From: Prevotella sp. | Lineage (GTDB): Bacteria; Bacteroidota; Bacteroidia; Bacteroidales; Bacteroidaceae | Assembly (NCBI GenBank): GCA_017430675.1 | Contig: JAFRMM010000075.1 | Coordinates: forward strand, 1 to 36,448 | Direction of reading: 5' to 3' | DNA: 36,448 nucleotides | Shown here: positions 6,298 through 18,100 of the stretch, in pieces | Numbering within the stretch: the stretch's first letter is position 1 | Layout: every line of letters starts with the position of its first letter | Made by a program: the position numbers and the translations under genes | The notes under the pieces: generated by a model | What the model was told of the DNA's origin: nothing | Databases searched by the model: none | The model's input: only the letters and a program-made list of their open reading frames with translations

Positions 6298-6665
6298 TAA
6301 CTAACACTTCTAACACTTCTATCACTAATTATTGTATATCAGATAGTTACATTAAAATATATCTAACACTTAACTGACACTGTAACTAACACCAAAGATG
6401 AAAATGGTTATCAGGAAAATCCCAAGGCTTGGGACGTTTCTAAAGTACTGCTTTTCATCCAAAAGGCAGTACTTTTCATCCAAAAAGCAGTACTTTTCGC
6501 ACGAAAGGAGCCACCAAATTTTTGTACGGAGCCACTATAGCATCAAATTCTCTCGAGAATTCAATAGGTGTAAGGTATGGTGTTAGTTAAGTGTCAGTTA
6601 AAATATAACATAATAGCCTGATTATCAGAATATAGTGTAAGTTATGCGAGAAGTGTCAGGTATTA
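6298..6665. repeat. Inverted-repeat and iteron-rich element upstream of the VirE-like gene
   Basis: This ~370-base gene-free region has nested symmetry. Inner arms (6372-6393 and 6579-6599) are reverse complements apart from one bulged base; outer arms (about 6300-6345 and 6610-6665) match imperfectly through T(A/G)ACACTTCT-type blocks. The centre holds CCCAAG-G-CTTGGG (6421-6433) and three copies of an AAAGCAGTACTTTT-type motif: inverted at 6442-6455, direct at 6461-6476 and 6482-6497 with a 21-base period. GGAGCCAC also occurs twice, and AATTCTC/GAGAATT forms a palindrome at 6546-6561. It resembles a replication or regulatory iteron array. A 62-codon frame (6398-6586) across it is made of the repeats and is not credited as a gene. 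Confidence 0.7.
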
Positions 6666-6677
6666 ATGTAGAAATCA

Positions 6678-6709
6678 TTTGGCAGTTTCGAAAATATTTC
6701 GTATCTTTG
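6678..6709 (+). promoter_or_regulatory. Promoter of the VirE-like gene
   Basis: TTTG (6678-6681), 20 bases, TATCTTTG (6702-6709), 39 bases before the ATG at 6748. Confidence 0.75.
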
Positions 6710-6747
6710 CAGTCTGAAACATCATTAAAAACCTAAAAAGAGACATC

Positions 6748-8847
6748 ATGGACTATCGCATTACCAAGATCAGGACCAAGGACGGTCAGATGGGTACGCC
6801 CGTCAGTACGACACTCGACGAGATCGTCACCCGCATGCAGTCAGACAAATACACCAGTGAGGTGGATCAGGTGGCCAAGAAGGTGACCTACGCCCTCATC
6901 GACCAACAGGAGAAGGGGTGGAAGACCTACCACATCGAGGGCATCGACGAACTGCCCTACCTGATCTTCTCCAGCACCTTCTCACGTCAGGGTCTGCAAG
7001 ATTTCCGCCAGCCTACGGGACTCGTGCTGCTCTCCGTGGATTACGGGATGGACCAGCAGCGGATGAAGGCCATCCGCGACATGGCGGTCCAACTGCCCCA
7101 GACGGTGCTCGTGTTCCGCAGCGTCAGCAGGAGGCGCCTGAAGATCGTGGTGCGCTGTCAGCCCAAGGACGGACAGATGCCTGAGACGGCCGTGGATTAC
7201 GAGGCGTTCCTGAGCGACGCCCAGCAGCAGGCGGCCAAGTACTACGGGGCCTTCTGCGACTGTGAGATCGCCCTGAGGCAGGAGTCGCTGAGCCGTGGCT
7301 GTCGCATGAGTCAGGACAGCGACCTCTACTACCAGCCCGACGCAGAGCCGCTGACGATCATCCGTAAGGACCGCAGTCCGCTGGCCGCCTACCCCGATGC
7401 CGTGACGGACCATCTGGGCTGGACATCGAGCGACCCCACAAAGGAGCAGCAGGACAAGGAGCGGGCCGACTTCTACGCCTGTCGCCGTAAGGCCCATGAG
7501 GACTACAAGCCCGAGTCGGACGACCCGTCGATACAGGAGGACGGCGAGATGACACTCCTGGCGCAGTACTGTCGCAGGTCGGCCCTGCCCATGGAGTCGA
7601 GCGTGATACGGGCCGCCCGCTACGCCAGTCACATCACCATCGAGGATATCCGCAGCATCTTCAAGAGCGTCTATGAGAAGACCTCAGAGGGCAGGCCGAT
7701 GGCGATGATGACGGAGAAGGAGCGCATTGCCCGTAAGGTGCAGGACTTCTTCGAGCGCCGCTACGAACTGCGCTACAACGAGATGAAGCGGCTGGAGGAG
7801 TTCCGACCCAAGGGGCGCGACTACTGGCCGTGGCAGCCGCTGACGGACCGCGACCTGCGACGCATCGCCCATGAGGAGATGATCGACGCAGGGGCCGCCT
7901 GGTCGATAGATATAGAGATGTACGTGCGATCCTCGATCGTCAGGAACTACAACCCCGTGCATGAGTTCCTCGCCGGCTGTGGCAAGTGGGACCAGAAGCG
8001 CGACTATATCGGTGAACTGGCGCAGCGCATACCCAACGACTACGAGGACTGGCAGCGCTTCTTCCACCGCTGGTTCCTGGGCATGGTGGCCCAGTGGCTT
8101 GGCAAGAGCCGCGACTTCGGCAACAGCGTCGTGCCCATGCTCATTGGCCCCCAGGCCACCCACAAATCGACGTTCTGTAAACTGCTCATCCCCATGGGAC
8201 TGCGCGAGTACTATATCGACGACATCAAGATGGACAATGCAGAACAGGTGGAGCGCATGCTGGGCAGGATGGCCCTGGTGAACATCGACGAGTACAACGC
8301 CAAGACAGACCGCGAACAGGCCAAGATCAAGCGCATCCTCACGGAGCGCGACGTACAGGTCAGGCGGATGCGGTCAGACCAGTATGTGATGACCCCGAGG
8401 ATGGCCTCGTTCATCGCCACCACCAACGAGCGGCAGCCGCTGAACGACCCCACAGGCTCGCGACGCTATCTCTGTGTCGAGGTGAAGGGCATGATCGATA
8501 CGGACACACCCATCAACTACCAGCAACTCTATGCCCAGGCCCTCTGGGAACTCGACCATAAACAGCCTTACTACTTCTCCAAGGACGAGGAGTCGGCCAT
8601 CGAGGCCCACAACGCCCAGTACCAGAGGATGACGCCTACGGACATCCTGCTCAGCACTTACTTCGAGCCTGCGGAGCGCGACAAGCGCTACTTCATGAAG
8701 GCCGTCGATATCCTCAGTGAACTGCAGTGCCACGCCATGGGAGCCGACAGGCCCAACATCAAGCAACTGACCATCGCCCTGAAGGCTGGTCACTATAGAT
8801 ACGGTGCCCAGAACGGCATCAGGGGCTGGTATGCCAGAAAGAGATAA
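6748..8847 (+). CDS. VirE-like primase-helicase (BT4734-like N-terminus, VirE P-loop domain, DUF3874)
   Basis: This 699-aa protein belongs to the Bacteroidales 'virulence protein E' family. These are thought to be mobile-element replication proteins, not true virulence factors. The N-terminal part (about 60-210) contains GLVLLSVDYG, TVLVFRSVSRRRLKIVVR and SLSRGCRMSQDSDLYY, as in primase-polymerase-like BT4734 domains. The middle has the Walker A motif GPQATHKST (467-475), Walker B-like ALVNIDEYN and the arginine-rich ATTNERQPLNDPTGSRRYL segment of a D5/SF3-like ATPase. The C-terminal 70 residues (TDILLSTYFEPAERDKRYF, then KQLTIALKAGHYRYG) match DUF3874. The gene is visibly richer in G+C than the A+T-rich stretch before it. 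The HU-like and amidase genes that often accompany such genes in Bacteroides are absent. Confidence 0.88.
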   Translation: MDYRITKIRTKDGQMGTPVSTTLDEIVTRMQSDKYTSEVDQVAKKVTYALIDQQEKGWKTYHIEGIDELPYLIFSSTFSRQGLQDFRQPTGLVLLSVDYGMDQQRMKAIRDMAVQLPQTVLVFRSVSRRRLKIVVRCQPKDGQMPETAVDYEAFLSDAQQQAAKYYGAFCDCEIALRQESLSRGCRMSQDSDLYYQPDAEPLTIIRKDRSPLAAYPDAVTDHLGWTSSDPTKEQQDKERADFYACRRKAHEDYKPESDDPSIQEDGEMTLLAQYCRRSALPMESSVIRAARYASHITIEDIRSIFKSVYEKTSEGRPMAMMTEKERIARKVQDFFERRYELRYNEMKRLEEFRPKGRDYWPWQPLTDRDLRRIAHEEMIDAGAAWSIDIEMYVRSSIVRNYNPVHEFLAGCGKWDQKRDYIGELAQRIPNDYEDWQRFFHRWFLGMVAQWLGKSRDFGNSVVPMLIGPQATHKSTFCKLLIPMGLREYYIDDIKMDNAEQVERMLGRMALVNIDEYNAKTDREQAKIKRILTERDVQVRRMRSDQYVMTPRMASFIATTNERQPLNDPTGSRRYLCVEVKGMIDTDTPINYQQLYAQALWELDHKQPYYFSKDEESAIEAHNAQYQRMTPTDILLSTYFEPAERDKRYFMKAVDILSELQCHAMGADRPNIKQLTIALKAGHYRYGAQNGIRGWYARKR

Positions 8848-8888
8848 AAGTGTTTATTTCCGCTAAATCAAACAAAACGGGATTTTTA

Positions 8889-8920
8889 TTTGGTAGTTTC
8901 AGATAATTGTTATACCTTTG
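8889..8920 (+). promoter_or_regulatory. Promoter of tRNA-Ser
   Basis: TTTG (8889-8892), 20 bases, TACCTTTG (8913-8920), 42 bases before the tRNA. The tRNA is therefore independently transcribed and does not depend on the VirE-like gene. Confidence 0.7.
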
Positions 8921-8962
8921 CAGCCGGAAAAGACCTGAAGAGGTCAGATTCGTCCGTTGATT

Positions 8963-9050
8963 GGAAGGTTGGCAGAGTGATCGATCGCGCTGGAATCGAA
9001 ATCCGGTATACCCCTTTCGGGTATCGGGGGTTTGAATCCCTCACCTTCCG
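8963..9050 (+). tRNA. tRNA-Ser(CGA)
   Basis: An 88-base class II tRNA. The acceptor stem is GGAAGGT (8963-8969) with ACCTTCC (9043-9049) and discriminator G (9050). The anticodon stem CTGGA/TCCGG encloses loop ATCGAAA, giving anticodon CGA (codon UCG). The long variable arm ATACCCC-TTTC-GGGTAT is typical of serine tRNAs. The T arm is GGGGG-TTTGAAT-CCCTC. CCA is not encoded. The structure is complete. Confidence 0.95.
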
Positions 9051-9057
9051 CTCGCAG

Positions 9058-9091
9058 GAGTCCTACAAGTCACATTGTGGGACTCTTTTTT
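9058..9091 (+). terminator. Terminator of tRNA-Ser
   Basis: GAGTCCTACA (9058-9067) pairs with TGTGGGACTC (9076-9085), one G-T wobble, and is followed by six T. It starts eight bases after the tRNA. Confidence 0.9.
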
Positions 9092-9130
9092 GTACATCAT
9101 GGTGCTACTATGGAAAAAGAGAAAGAAAAG

Positions 9131-9162
9131 TTTGGAAGTTTCAAGAATTATGGCTAACTTTG
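9131..9162 (+). promoter_or_regulatory. Promoter of the giant LRR gene
   Basis: TTTG (9131-9134), 20 bases, TAACTTTG (9155-9162), 26 bases before the ATG at 9189. Confidence 0.75.
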
Positions 9163-9188
9163 TCGCCAAATAACAAACTATTAAGAAA

Positions 9189-12100
9189 ATGAAAAGGATT
9201 CTATTTTTATTGATTGGTGTATTTGTGTCAGTGGCTCTGCATGCTGAGACGATAGAAGTAAAAGTTGACAGTCTTACCTATTCTTGTGATACAGAAACAC
9301 AAAAGGCTACGCTGACCAAAAGCACTACGATCATCGCTGAAGTCACCATACCTGACAAAATCACAGTTTCAGGTACAGAATACTCTGTCGTTTCCATTGG
9401 ACAGAATGCCTTCAATGGCAATAAACTATTGAAAGGCTTGACCATTCCTGAGGGTATCACATCAATAGGAATTGACGCCTTCAAAGATTGCTATAATCTG
9501 AGAAAGGTCGTTTTACCTTCAACAGTTGAATCAATTGGTGGCGGTGCATTCAAATGTAGTAGTTTGGACCATATCTATTGTAAAATAGAAACGCCTCTTA
9601 GCATCAATGTTAATGTGTTTGCCAACTACAATGCCACATTATATGTACCATCTGGCAAATCAGGAACTTACCAAGGTGCTGATAACTGGAAAAACTTTCA
9701 CATCCTCGAGGGTGAGATGAAGGAAATACAATATGGCGGGATGACATATTTATGTGCTTCTGTATCACATAAAGCGACGTTATATGCCGGCAAGAACGAT
9801 GCGGGTGTCCAAATCGTCTCCAGTTTCGATGCTGATGATGGCTCCTACAGCGTGACAGCCATAGGCAGGAGCGCTTTTGCAGGAATGACGAACCTTACAA
9901 CTTTGACCATTCCAGAAGGAATAGAGGTGATTGGAAATGATGCCTTTAATGGTTGCAATAATTTAAGAATCGTCGAATTACCCTCAACGCTCTCTACTAT
10001 TGGTGAGAATGCTTTCAAGTGTAATAATTTGAATCATATCTATAGTAAAATAGTAGATCCGTCAAGTTTCTTCTATACTGTGTTTTCCAAAACTTCTGCC
10101 TCATTATATGTGCCAGTTGGTTACAAGGATAATTATACAAGTAAAGAGGGATGGAATAGTTTCACAAACATCTATGAGGGTGATATGAAGGAATGGTCTA
10201 AAGACGGCCTGACCTATATTTGTGTGAAAAGCACCGTGAACACTGCCACGCTGACCAAGGGTGCAGTGTCTCTTAAAAGTGCTCCTATTCCTTCAACGAT
10301 TACGGTTGATGGTGATGACTATAGCGTGACACGCATTGGCGAAAACGCTTTCCAGGGTTGTTCTATCATGGAGACAGTAGATCTGCCATCAAGTCTTGTA
10401 AACATTGGCGCGAATGCATTTAACGGTTGTAATGGCCTGAAATATATCGTCAGCAGAATAGAATCCGAAAATCTTTTTGAAATCGAGGATAATGTTTTCC
10501 CCTCCCCCACTGCTCCTACAACATTTACAACGATGCTGTTCGTTCCCGAAAATGCGACATACACGTACAGTGTCAAATATGGATGGAGCAAGTTCAACTT
10601 CGTCTTTGAAGGTGAGAAGATGCAAATGGAAGATCAAGACAATAACATTTATGTCTATGGGTCCGTATCCAGTCATGCCATATTGATCAGTTCAACAACG
10701 ACCAATTCTGATGTGACAATCCCTTATCAACTGAAGAATTACACCTACACAGTAAAAGCGATTGACAAGATAGCCTTCAGATACAACCAGAAGATTGTGA
10801 ACCTGACGATTGAATCTGGTATTGAGAGTATCGGGGCCTCTGCTTTCGAAGGCTGTTCCTTGCTACAGAAGATCAATTTGCCTTCCAGTATTAACCAGAT
10901 CGGCGAGAAGGCGTTCTACGGTTGTACCAAGATCCAGAATATTGTCAGCGAAGGTTATTACCCTCCCTCTATCAATAATAATGTATTCTCCCCATCAACT
11001 TACACCAGCGCTACTTTATACGTACCCATAGGATATATCGACTTCTATACGCAGAGGGGGTGGAACTTCACGTCTTTCCTGGAGGGTGAGATGAAGGAAT
11101 ATACTGATCCGACAACGAAGATGACCTACACTTATGCGACAGGTTCTAATGTAGCCACACTGAAACAGTCAACAAGTGAGGCTGAGAATGTCACGATCCT
11201 ATCCACCATTTCCATTGATGGTAAGTCCTATACGGTTACGACTATCGACAAATCTGCGTTCTTGAACAATGGCTATCTTGTGAATCTGACCATAGCGGAT
11301 GATATCCAGGTCATCGGAGAAAGTGCTTTCCAGGGCTGTTCCAAGTTAGAGAAAGTGAAACTGCCCAAGAATCTGACAAAGATGGGGGCATCTGCTTTCA
11401 GCGGCTGTAAAAGTCTGGCACATGTATGCAGTCAGGTTAATACACCGCTTATTATCGACACGACCGTATTCCCTGACATTTCCACGACAGGCACCAAGAC
11501 GCTCTATGTACCTAAGAACACGACTGATGCCTATAAGAACAAGAGCGGATGGGGAGACAAGTTCTCTGCCATTTGGGAAGGTGAGATGAAGGAGCAAAAG
11601 GATAATGACACAGGACTGACCTACATTTGTGCGACAGACTCCCGTATTGCCATCTTGGTGAAAGGCAATCAGTCGGCTACGGATGTCATTGTCCTTGACA
11701 GTGTATCCTTAGGGGGCCAGAAATATCATGTTGCAACCATTGACAAGGCAGCCTTCAGTGGTGCGTCCAGCCTCGTGAATTTGACCATTCAGAATACCGA
11801 GACTATTAATGTCAATGCCTTTAAGGGCTGTACAAGTTTAAGAAAGTTGGTTTTCGAAAAAGACATTAAGGATCTGTATATCAGTGATGATGCCTTTAGC
11901 AGTTGCAATAAGTTGGTACATGTCACCAATCATGCAAAGACCCCATCCAATATCAGTACGACGGCATTCCCTGCTAATAACACGGCTACATTGTACGTGC
12001 CGACAGGCTCTACAGAAAAGTATCGTTCTGCTGATGGATGGAAGGACTTTAAAACCATCCTTGAGGGTGACATGAAGGAATGGACTGATGGAGGTCTGGA

Positions 12101-15100
12101 TTATATATGCATAAAGACTGATGACACGGCCACAGCAACTCTGATCAAGGCCAATCCGTCTGTTATTAATGGTGATGTCGCTATTCCTGACACGATCACA
12201 GTTGACGGTGTCAGATATGGTGTGACGGCCATCCGCGAATCGGCCTTCCAGAATTGTACGAAGTTGCGGAAGATTGAACTGTCTTCGACTATCAAGGAGA
12301 TTGGCGATTATGCTTTCGACGGCTGTAGTGCTTTGGCCTATATCGTCAGTAAGATGGCTGTGCCATGTACGATGAGTGGTAATGTCTTCTCCGTTTCTTC
12401 TGCCATGCTATTCGTCCCAGAGAATACTACAGACAAGTACAAGGTAGCCGATGGCTGGAGCAAGTTTAAGGATAATATCCTTGAGGGCGACATGAGGGAA
12501 GAGACCTTGGAAAAGATCACTTACGTATGTGCGACTGTTTCCAAGAGTGCCACCTTGGTTTCAGCAGCCACCGATTTGACCACTGCCACTATTCCTCTTT
12601 CCATACCATGCGGCGATTTGAAATGTGACGTTGTATCCATTGGGGCGTCTGCTTTCAAAAAGTGCACTGCCCTACAGGAGATAGAACTGCCTTCAAGTCT
12701 TATCAAGATAGGCGAAAACGCTTTCAGTGATTGTACCAATCTCAAGAAAATCACCAGTAAGATCAACGTGCCAAGGGGGGTGAGCAACGTTTTCCCATCG
12801 TCTATAGCCTCTACAGCCGAGTTATATGTCCCAGTTGGCACCAAAGCGCTATACCAGGATGCTGAGGGATGGAAGATGTTTGATAAAATATATGAGGGTG
12901 TAACAAAAGAGGTTCCTCTGAATGGCATGACTTATGTCATCGTAACAGGCGCTAAGATTGCTACATTGATCTCTGCCACCACTGCTGATGCAGATGTTAT
13001 TGTTCCTTCCAAGATTATTGTCGAGAAAGACACCTTCCAGGTAACGGCCATCGACAAGAATGCCTTCCTTGGTCTGAGGACCCTGAAGAACCTGACGATC
13101 CAAGAAGGTGTCCAGACCATAGGCAGAGATGCCTTCACTGATTGCATCAACCTACAGACGATCGATCTGCCGTCAAGTCTTACCCAGATAGACGATTACG
13201 CTTTTAATAAATGTAATAGCATCCTGAATATTGTCAGCAGACTCAATGATCCCTTCAAGATCAGTGAGAATGTCTTCAGCAGTTATACAGCCACCGTCTA
13301 TGTGCCCAAGAACACGACAGCCAAGTATAAGGACACTCAAGGATGGAGTAACTTCACATCTTTCCTTGAGGGTGAGATAAAGGAGTTTACTGATGAAAAT
13401 GGAATGACCTACCGCTGTGCTACAGCGTCTGAGACAGCCATATTGATAAAGACGACAAGTAATGCCAAGGAAGTTACGATCCCATCTACCATTAAGGTTG
13501 AAGACGTCACCTACGTGGTAACGGCTATTGACAAGGCTGTCTTCAAAGGAAACAACTCTCTTTGGAATCTGACCATAGGAGATAATATCCAGATCATTGG
13601 GGAAAATGCCTTCCAGTATTGTCAAAACTTGGAGAAAGTGGTTCTGCCCAAAAACCTGAAAGAGATTGGGGCTTACGCTTTTGACGGTTGTAATCATCTG
13701 TCCCATGTATGCAGTAAGGCAGGAACACCGTTTACCATCGATGATACTGTATTCCCGACACTTACCATCACTGGTTCCAAGACGCTCTACGTTCCTCTTT
13801 CCACCTCGGAGGATTATAAGAACAAAGCAGGATGGGGAGATAAGTTCTCTGCCATCTGGGAAGGTGAAATGATGGAATATACGGATGAGTATGGATTGAC
13901 ATATATCTGTGCCACAGAGTCCCATATTGCCATATTGGTGAAAGGCAACAAGACGGACACGGAAGTGATTGTTCCTACTAGTATATATATTAATGCCACG
14001 CTTTATGATATTGTAACGATTGGCAAAGCAGCCTTCAGTGGTGCTACCAACCTTGTGAATTTGACTCTTGAAGATGTCAATTCAATAGAAGAAAATGCTT
14101 TCCAAGGCTGTACTAAATTACGGAATCTGATCTTTAGATATGATACTTACAATCAGCAGATTGGCGACAAGGCATTTGAGAAGTGTAATAATCTGGTTCA
14201 TGTTGTTAATCATTCAAGATATCCAGCCAATATCAGCGAGACTGCATTCTCATCCTATACGGCCTCTTTGTACGTGCCAACAGGCGCCACTGAGAGATAC
14301 AAGTCTGCCCTTGGATGGAAGAACTTTACGACCATCTATGAGGGTGACATGAAAGAGTGGTCTGATGGCGGTCTGAACTATATCTGCCTGAAAGGCGACA
14401 AGACGGCTACCGCCATGCTGATCGGTGCCGATCCTAATATTAGTGGTGATATCGCGATACCAGCAACCATCAAAATCGACGATATCAATTATAGTGTGAC
14501 AACTATCGTCAAATCTGCCTTTAAGGATTGTACGAAGTTGAGGAAAATTGAACTGCCTTCAACTATCAATGAGATTGGCGACTATGCTTTCGACGGCTGT
14601 AGCAGTCTGGCCTACATCGTCAGCAAGATGGCTGAGCCATGTATAATAAGTGGTAATGTCTTTTCGGTTTCTACTGCGATGCTGTTCGTTCCCAAGGGAA
14701 CCACAGACAAATACAAGACTACTTCAGGATGGAGCAAGTTCTCGAATAGTATTTATGAAGGAGACATGAAAGAGGAGATCTTGGATAATATGACTTATGT
14801 CTGTGCGACAGGTACCAAGACAGCAACCCTGATAAAAGGTGCCACGACATTGACGAGTGCTATTATCCCTGGCACCATACCATGCGACACCATCACATGC
14901 AAGGTAGTTGCCATAGGTGCGAATGCTTTCCAAGACTGCACCAAACTCGAGGTGATCGACCTTCCGTCAAGTCTCATTCAGATAGACGATTACGCTTTCG
15001 ACGGGTGTACAGGTCTGGTTCATATCAACTCCAGGATCAGCGAGCCATTTGACATCAGCGAGAACGTATTCTCATCTTCTACAATCGCTAATGCCAAATT

Positions 15101-18100
15101 GTATGTGCCCATTGGCACTAACGAACGTTACCTGAAAGCCAAGGGATGGAAAGAGTTTAAGAATCTACTCCAGGGCGAGATGAAGGAGGTAACGCAGAAC
15201 GACATGACCTATACCTGTGTAACAGGTTCTAAGACGGCTACATTGATCAAGTCCACCACCACCCTAACAGATGTTATTGTTCCTTCTTCAATCGTAGTCG
15301 ATAAAGACACATTCCTGGTAACGGCTATTGACAAGTCTGCTTTTAGTGGTCTGAAGGCCATGACGAATCTGACGATTCAGGAAGGCATCAAGACCATAGG
15401 AGACAATGCTTTCCAGAACTGCATAGGTCTTACGAATATTGAATTGCCTTCTACCATCAGTCAGATTGGCGAATATGCGTTTGACAATTGTAACAGCATC
15501 TTATACATTGTCAGCAGAATCAAGGAGCCGACAACTATCAAAGACAATGTGTTCTCCATATCTACTGCCACCTTGTTCGTACCTCAAGGTGCGACAGCCA
15601 CGTATAGGAAAACTGATGGCTGGAGTAAATTCTCGTTAGTCTTTGAAGGCGAGAAGAAAGAAGTGACAGTTGACGATATGAGTTATGTCTATGCCACCGT
15701 CTCCAAGACTGCCATACTGGTTAAGACAACAACGACAGAAACAGATGTCACCATCCCAGCCACCTTTAAGGATGGGGAAGTCACCTACAAGGTAACTGTT
15801 ATAGACAAGGAAGTGTTTAAAGGTCATAACATGGTGAGCCTCACGATAAAAGATAATATTACGACTATTGGGGCAGGTGCTTTCCAGAACTGCTATAAAC
15901 TACAAAAGATCGAATTACCTTCAAGTCTTACCAAGATAGACGAGAAGGCTTTCAGTGGTTGTAATAACATCCAGAATATTGTCAGTAAGATCAAAGAGCC
16001 TGTCGAATTCAATGAGAATGTCTTCACGAACTATACTGCTACTCTGTATGTACCTGAGAAGACTACTGAAAAGTATCAGAAAACAAACGGATGGAAGAAC
16101 TTCAAATCTTTCCTTGAGGGTGAGATGAAGGAGTTTACTGATGAAGCAGGAATGACCTTTACCTATGCTACAGGCTCTAAGACAGCCATATTGGTAAAGT
16201 CAACAAGTACTGCCAAGGATATCATCATCCCTGCAACCATCAAGGTCGATTCCGTTACCTACAAGGTTACCACTATTGGCAAGTCTGCCTTCAGTGATCT
16301 GAAGTCCATGACGAATCTGACAATCCAGGAAGGTATCCAGATCATAGGAGAAGGTGCATTCCAGAATTGTACCAATTTAGAGAAAGTGGAATTGCCTGCG
16401 ACACTAACAGCGATTGGTGATAATGCTTTCTACAATTGCAGTCGTCTGTCTCATATCATCAATAAACTCAACGAGCCACTGTCTGTCAGTAACAATATTT
16501 TCTCTGAATCAACATTCGCCACGGCTACATTATATGTGCCTACAAACTGCATGTCTCTCTATCGGTCTGCATCAGTATGGACGGATTTCGCGACGATTCT
16601 CGAAGGTGAAATGAATATCAAGACTATTGACGGCATGACCTTCTATTATGTTACAGGTCCCAATATTGCCACTCTGGCTAAGGCCGCAACAACTACCAGT
16701 GACGTAACTGTCCCTGACACCATTTCGGTGGGCAATATTATATATAAGGTGACGGCTATCGACAAATACGCTTTCAGTGGCATAAACTCACTTGTGAACC
16801 TGACTATTGCTGAGGGCATTATAACTATTGGCTCCAATGCCTTCCAGAATTGTAATAACATGCAGAGGGTGACACTGCCTTCAAGCCTCACTCAGATTGG
16901 TGACTATGCATTCGACAAGTGTAGCCGCCTGACCTATGTTTCCTGCAAGGTTGCTACTCCATTTGTCATCAGTGATAATGTCTTTACCACTTACACCGCT
17001 AAACTGAATGTACCCACAGGTTCTGCAACAAGTTATCAGAAAACAGACGGCTGGAAGAATTTCTCCATTGTTCTGGAGGGTGAATTAAAGGATGTCGTTA
17101 TTGATGGCATGACCTATACCTATGCCACAGGAACAAGATCAGCCTCACTGGCAAAAGGAGTTACTAATGAAAAAGATGTGACGATACCCTCGACTATTAC
17201 TGTTGATGAGATTACATATACGGTGACAGACATCGACCCGTCCGCTTTCAACAATGCAAGTTCTTTGGTAAACTTGACCATCTCTGAGGGCATTCAGACC
17301 ATCGGGGCAAATGCTTTCTACAACTGTGCATTCCTTAATAAAATACAATTACCATCAACAATTATCGCTATTGGTGAAGGCGCATTCAATAAATGCGACC
17401 GCATATCACATGTTGAAAGTTTAATCAAGGCTCCTTCCATCATCAAAGACAACGTCTTTACAACTACGACATACTCAGAAGCAACTCTATATGTGCCAGT
17501 ATCTGCATCTTCTATTTATAAGGGGACCACAGGCTGGAAGAATTTTGCTTCTATCCTTGAAGGTGAGATCATGGAGGCAACAGTTGATGGAATGAAGTAT
17601 ATCTGCGTGCCAAACCTTAAGATTGCCAAACTGGTTCAGGGTTCCTCCAATAGCAAAGAAGTAACTGTTCCTTCTTCCATTAAGGTAGATGATGTAAACT
17701 ATGATGTGACAGATATTGACAGGTCTGCTTTCTATGGATCAAACTCTCTTGTCAACTTAACCATCTCTGAAGGAATCAAGAAAATCGGAATGATGGCTTT
17801 CAAGAATTGCTATAATTTGACAAAAGTGATATTACCAGCAAGTCTGACCTCTATTGGCGACAACGCCTTTGATACTTGCAACCGTCTGGAAGAGGTTTAT
17901 TCCAATATTCAGACACCTTTTGTCATTAGCGACAATGTGTTCTCTAATTATTCAGCCAATCTACATGTTCCAGAAGGCACAGATTCGCTATATAAGAACA
18001 CAGCAGGATGGAGTAACTTTACCGTCGTAAAACTGACCTCACCCATAACAATCGGTGCCAATGGCAAGACGACGTACTGCGGTGACAAAGACCTCGACTT

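Noticed and set aside
6398..6586. A 62-codon + frame with SSKRQYFSSKKQYFS repeats
   Set aside because: It is produced by the AGTACTTTTCATCC iterons, has no promoter or ribosome site of its own and overlaps the inverted-repeat element.
9189..18020. Assembly artefact from collapsed or expanded repeats
   Set aside because: Units differ at many positions and the frame stays open over 3,319 codons, so it reads as a genuine gene, although the exact copy number could still be mis-assembled.
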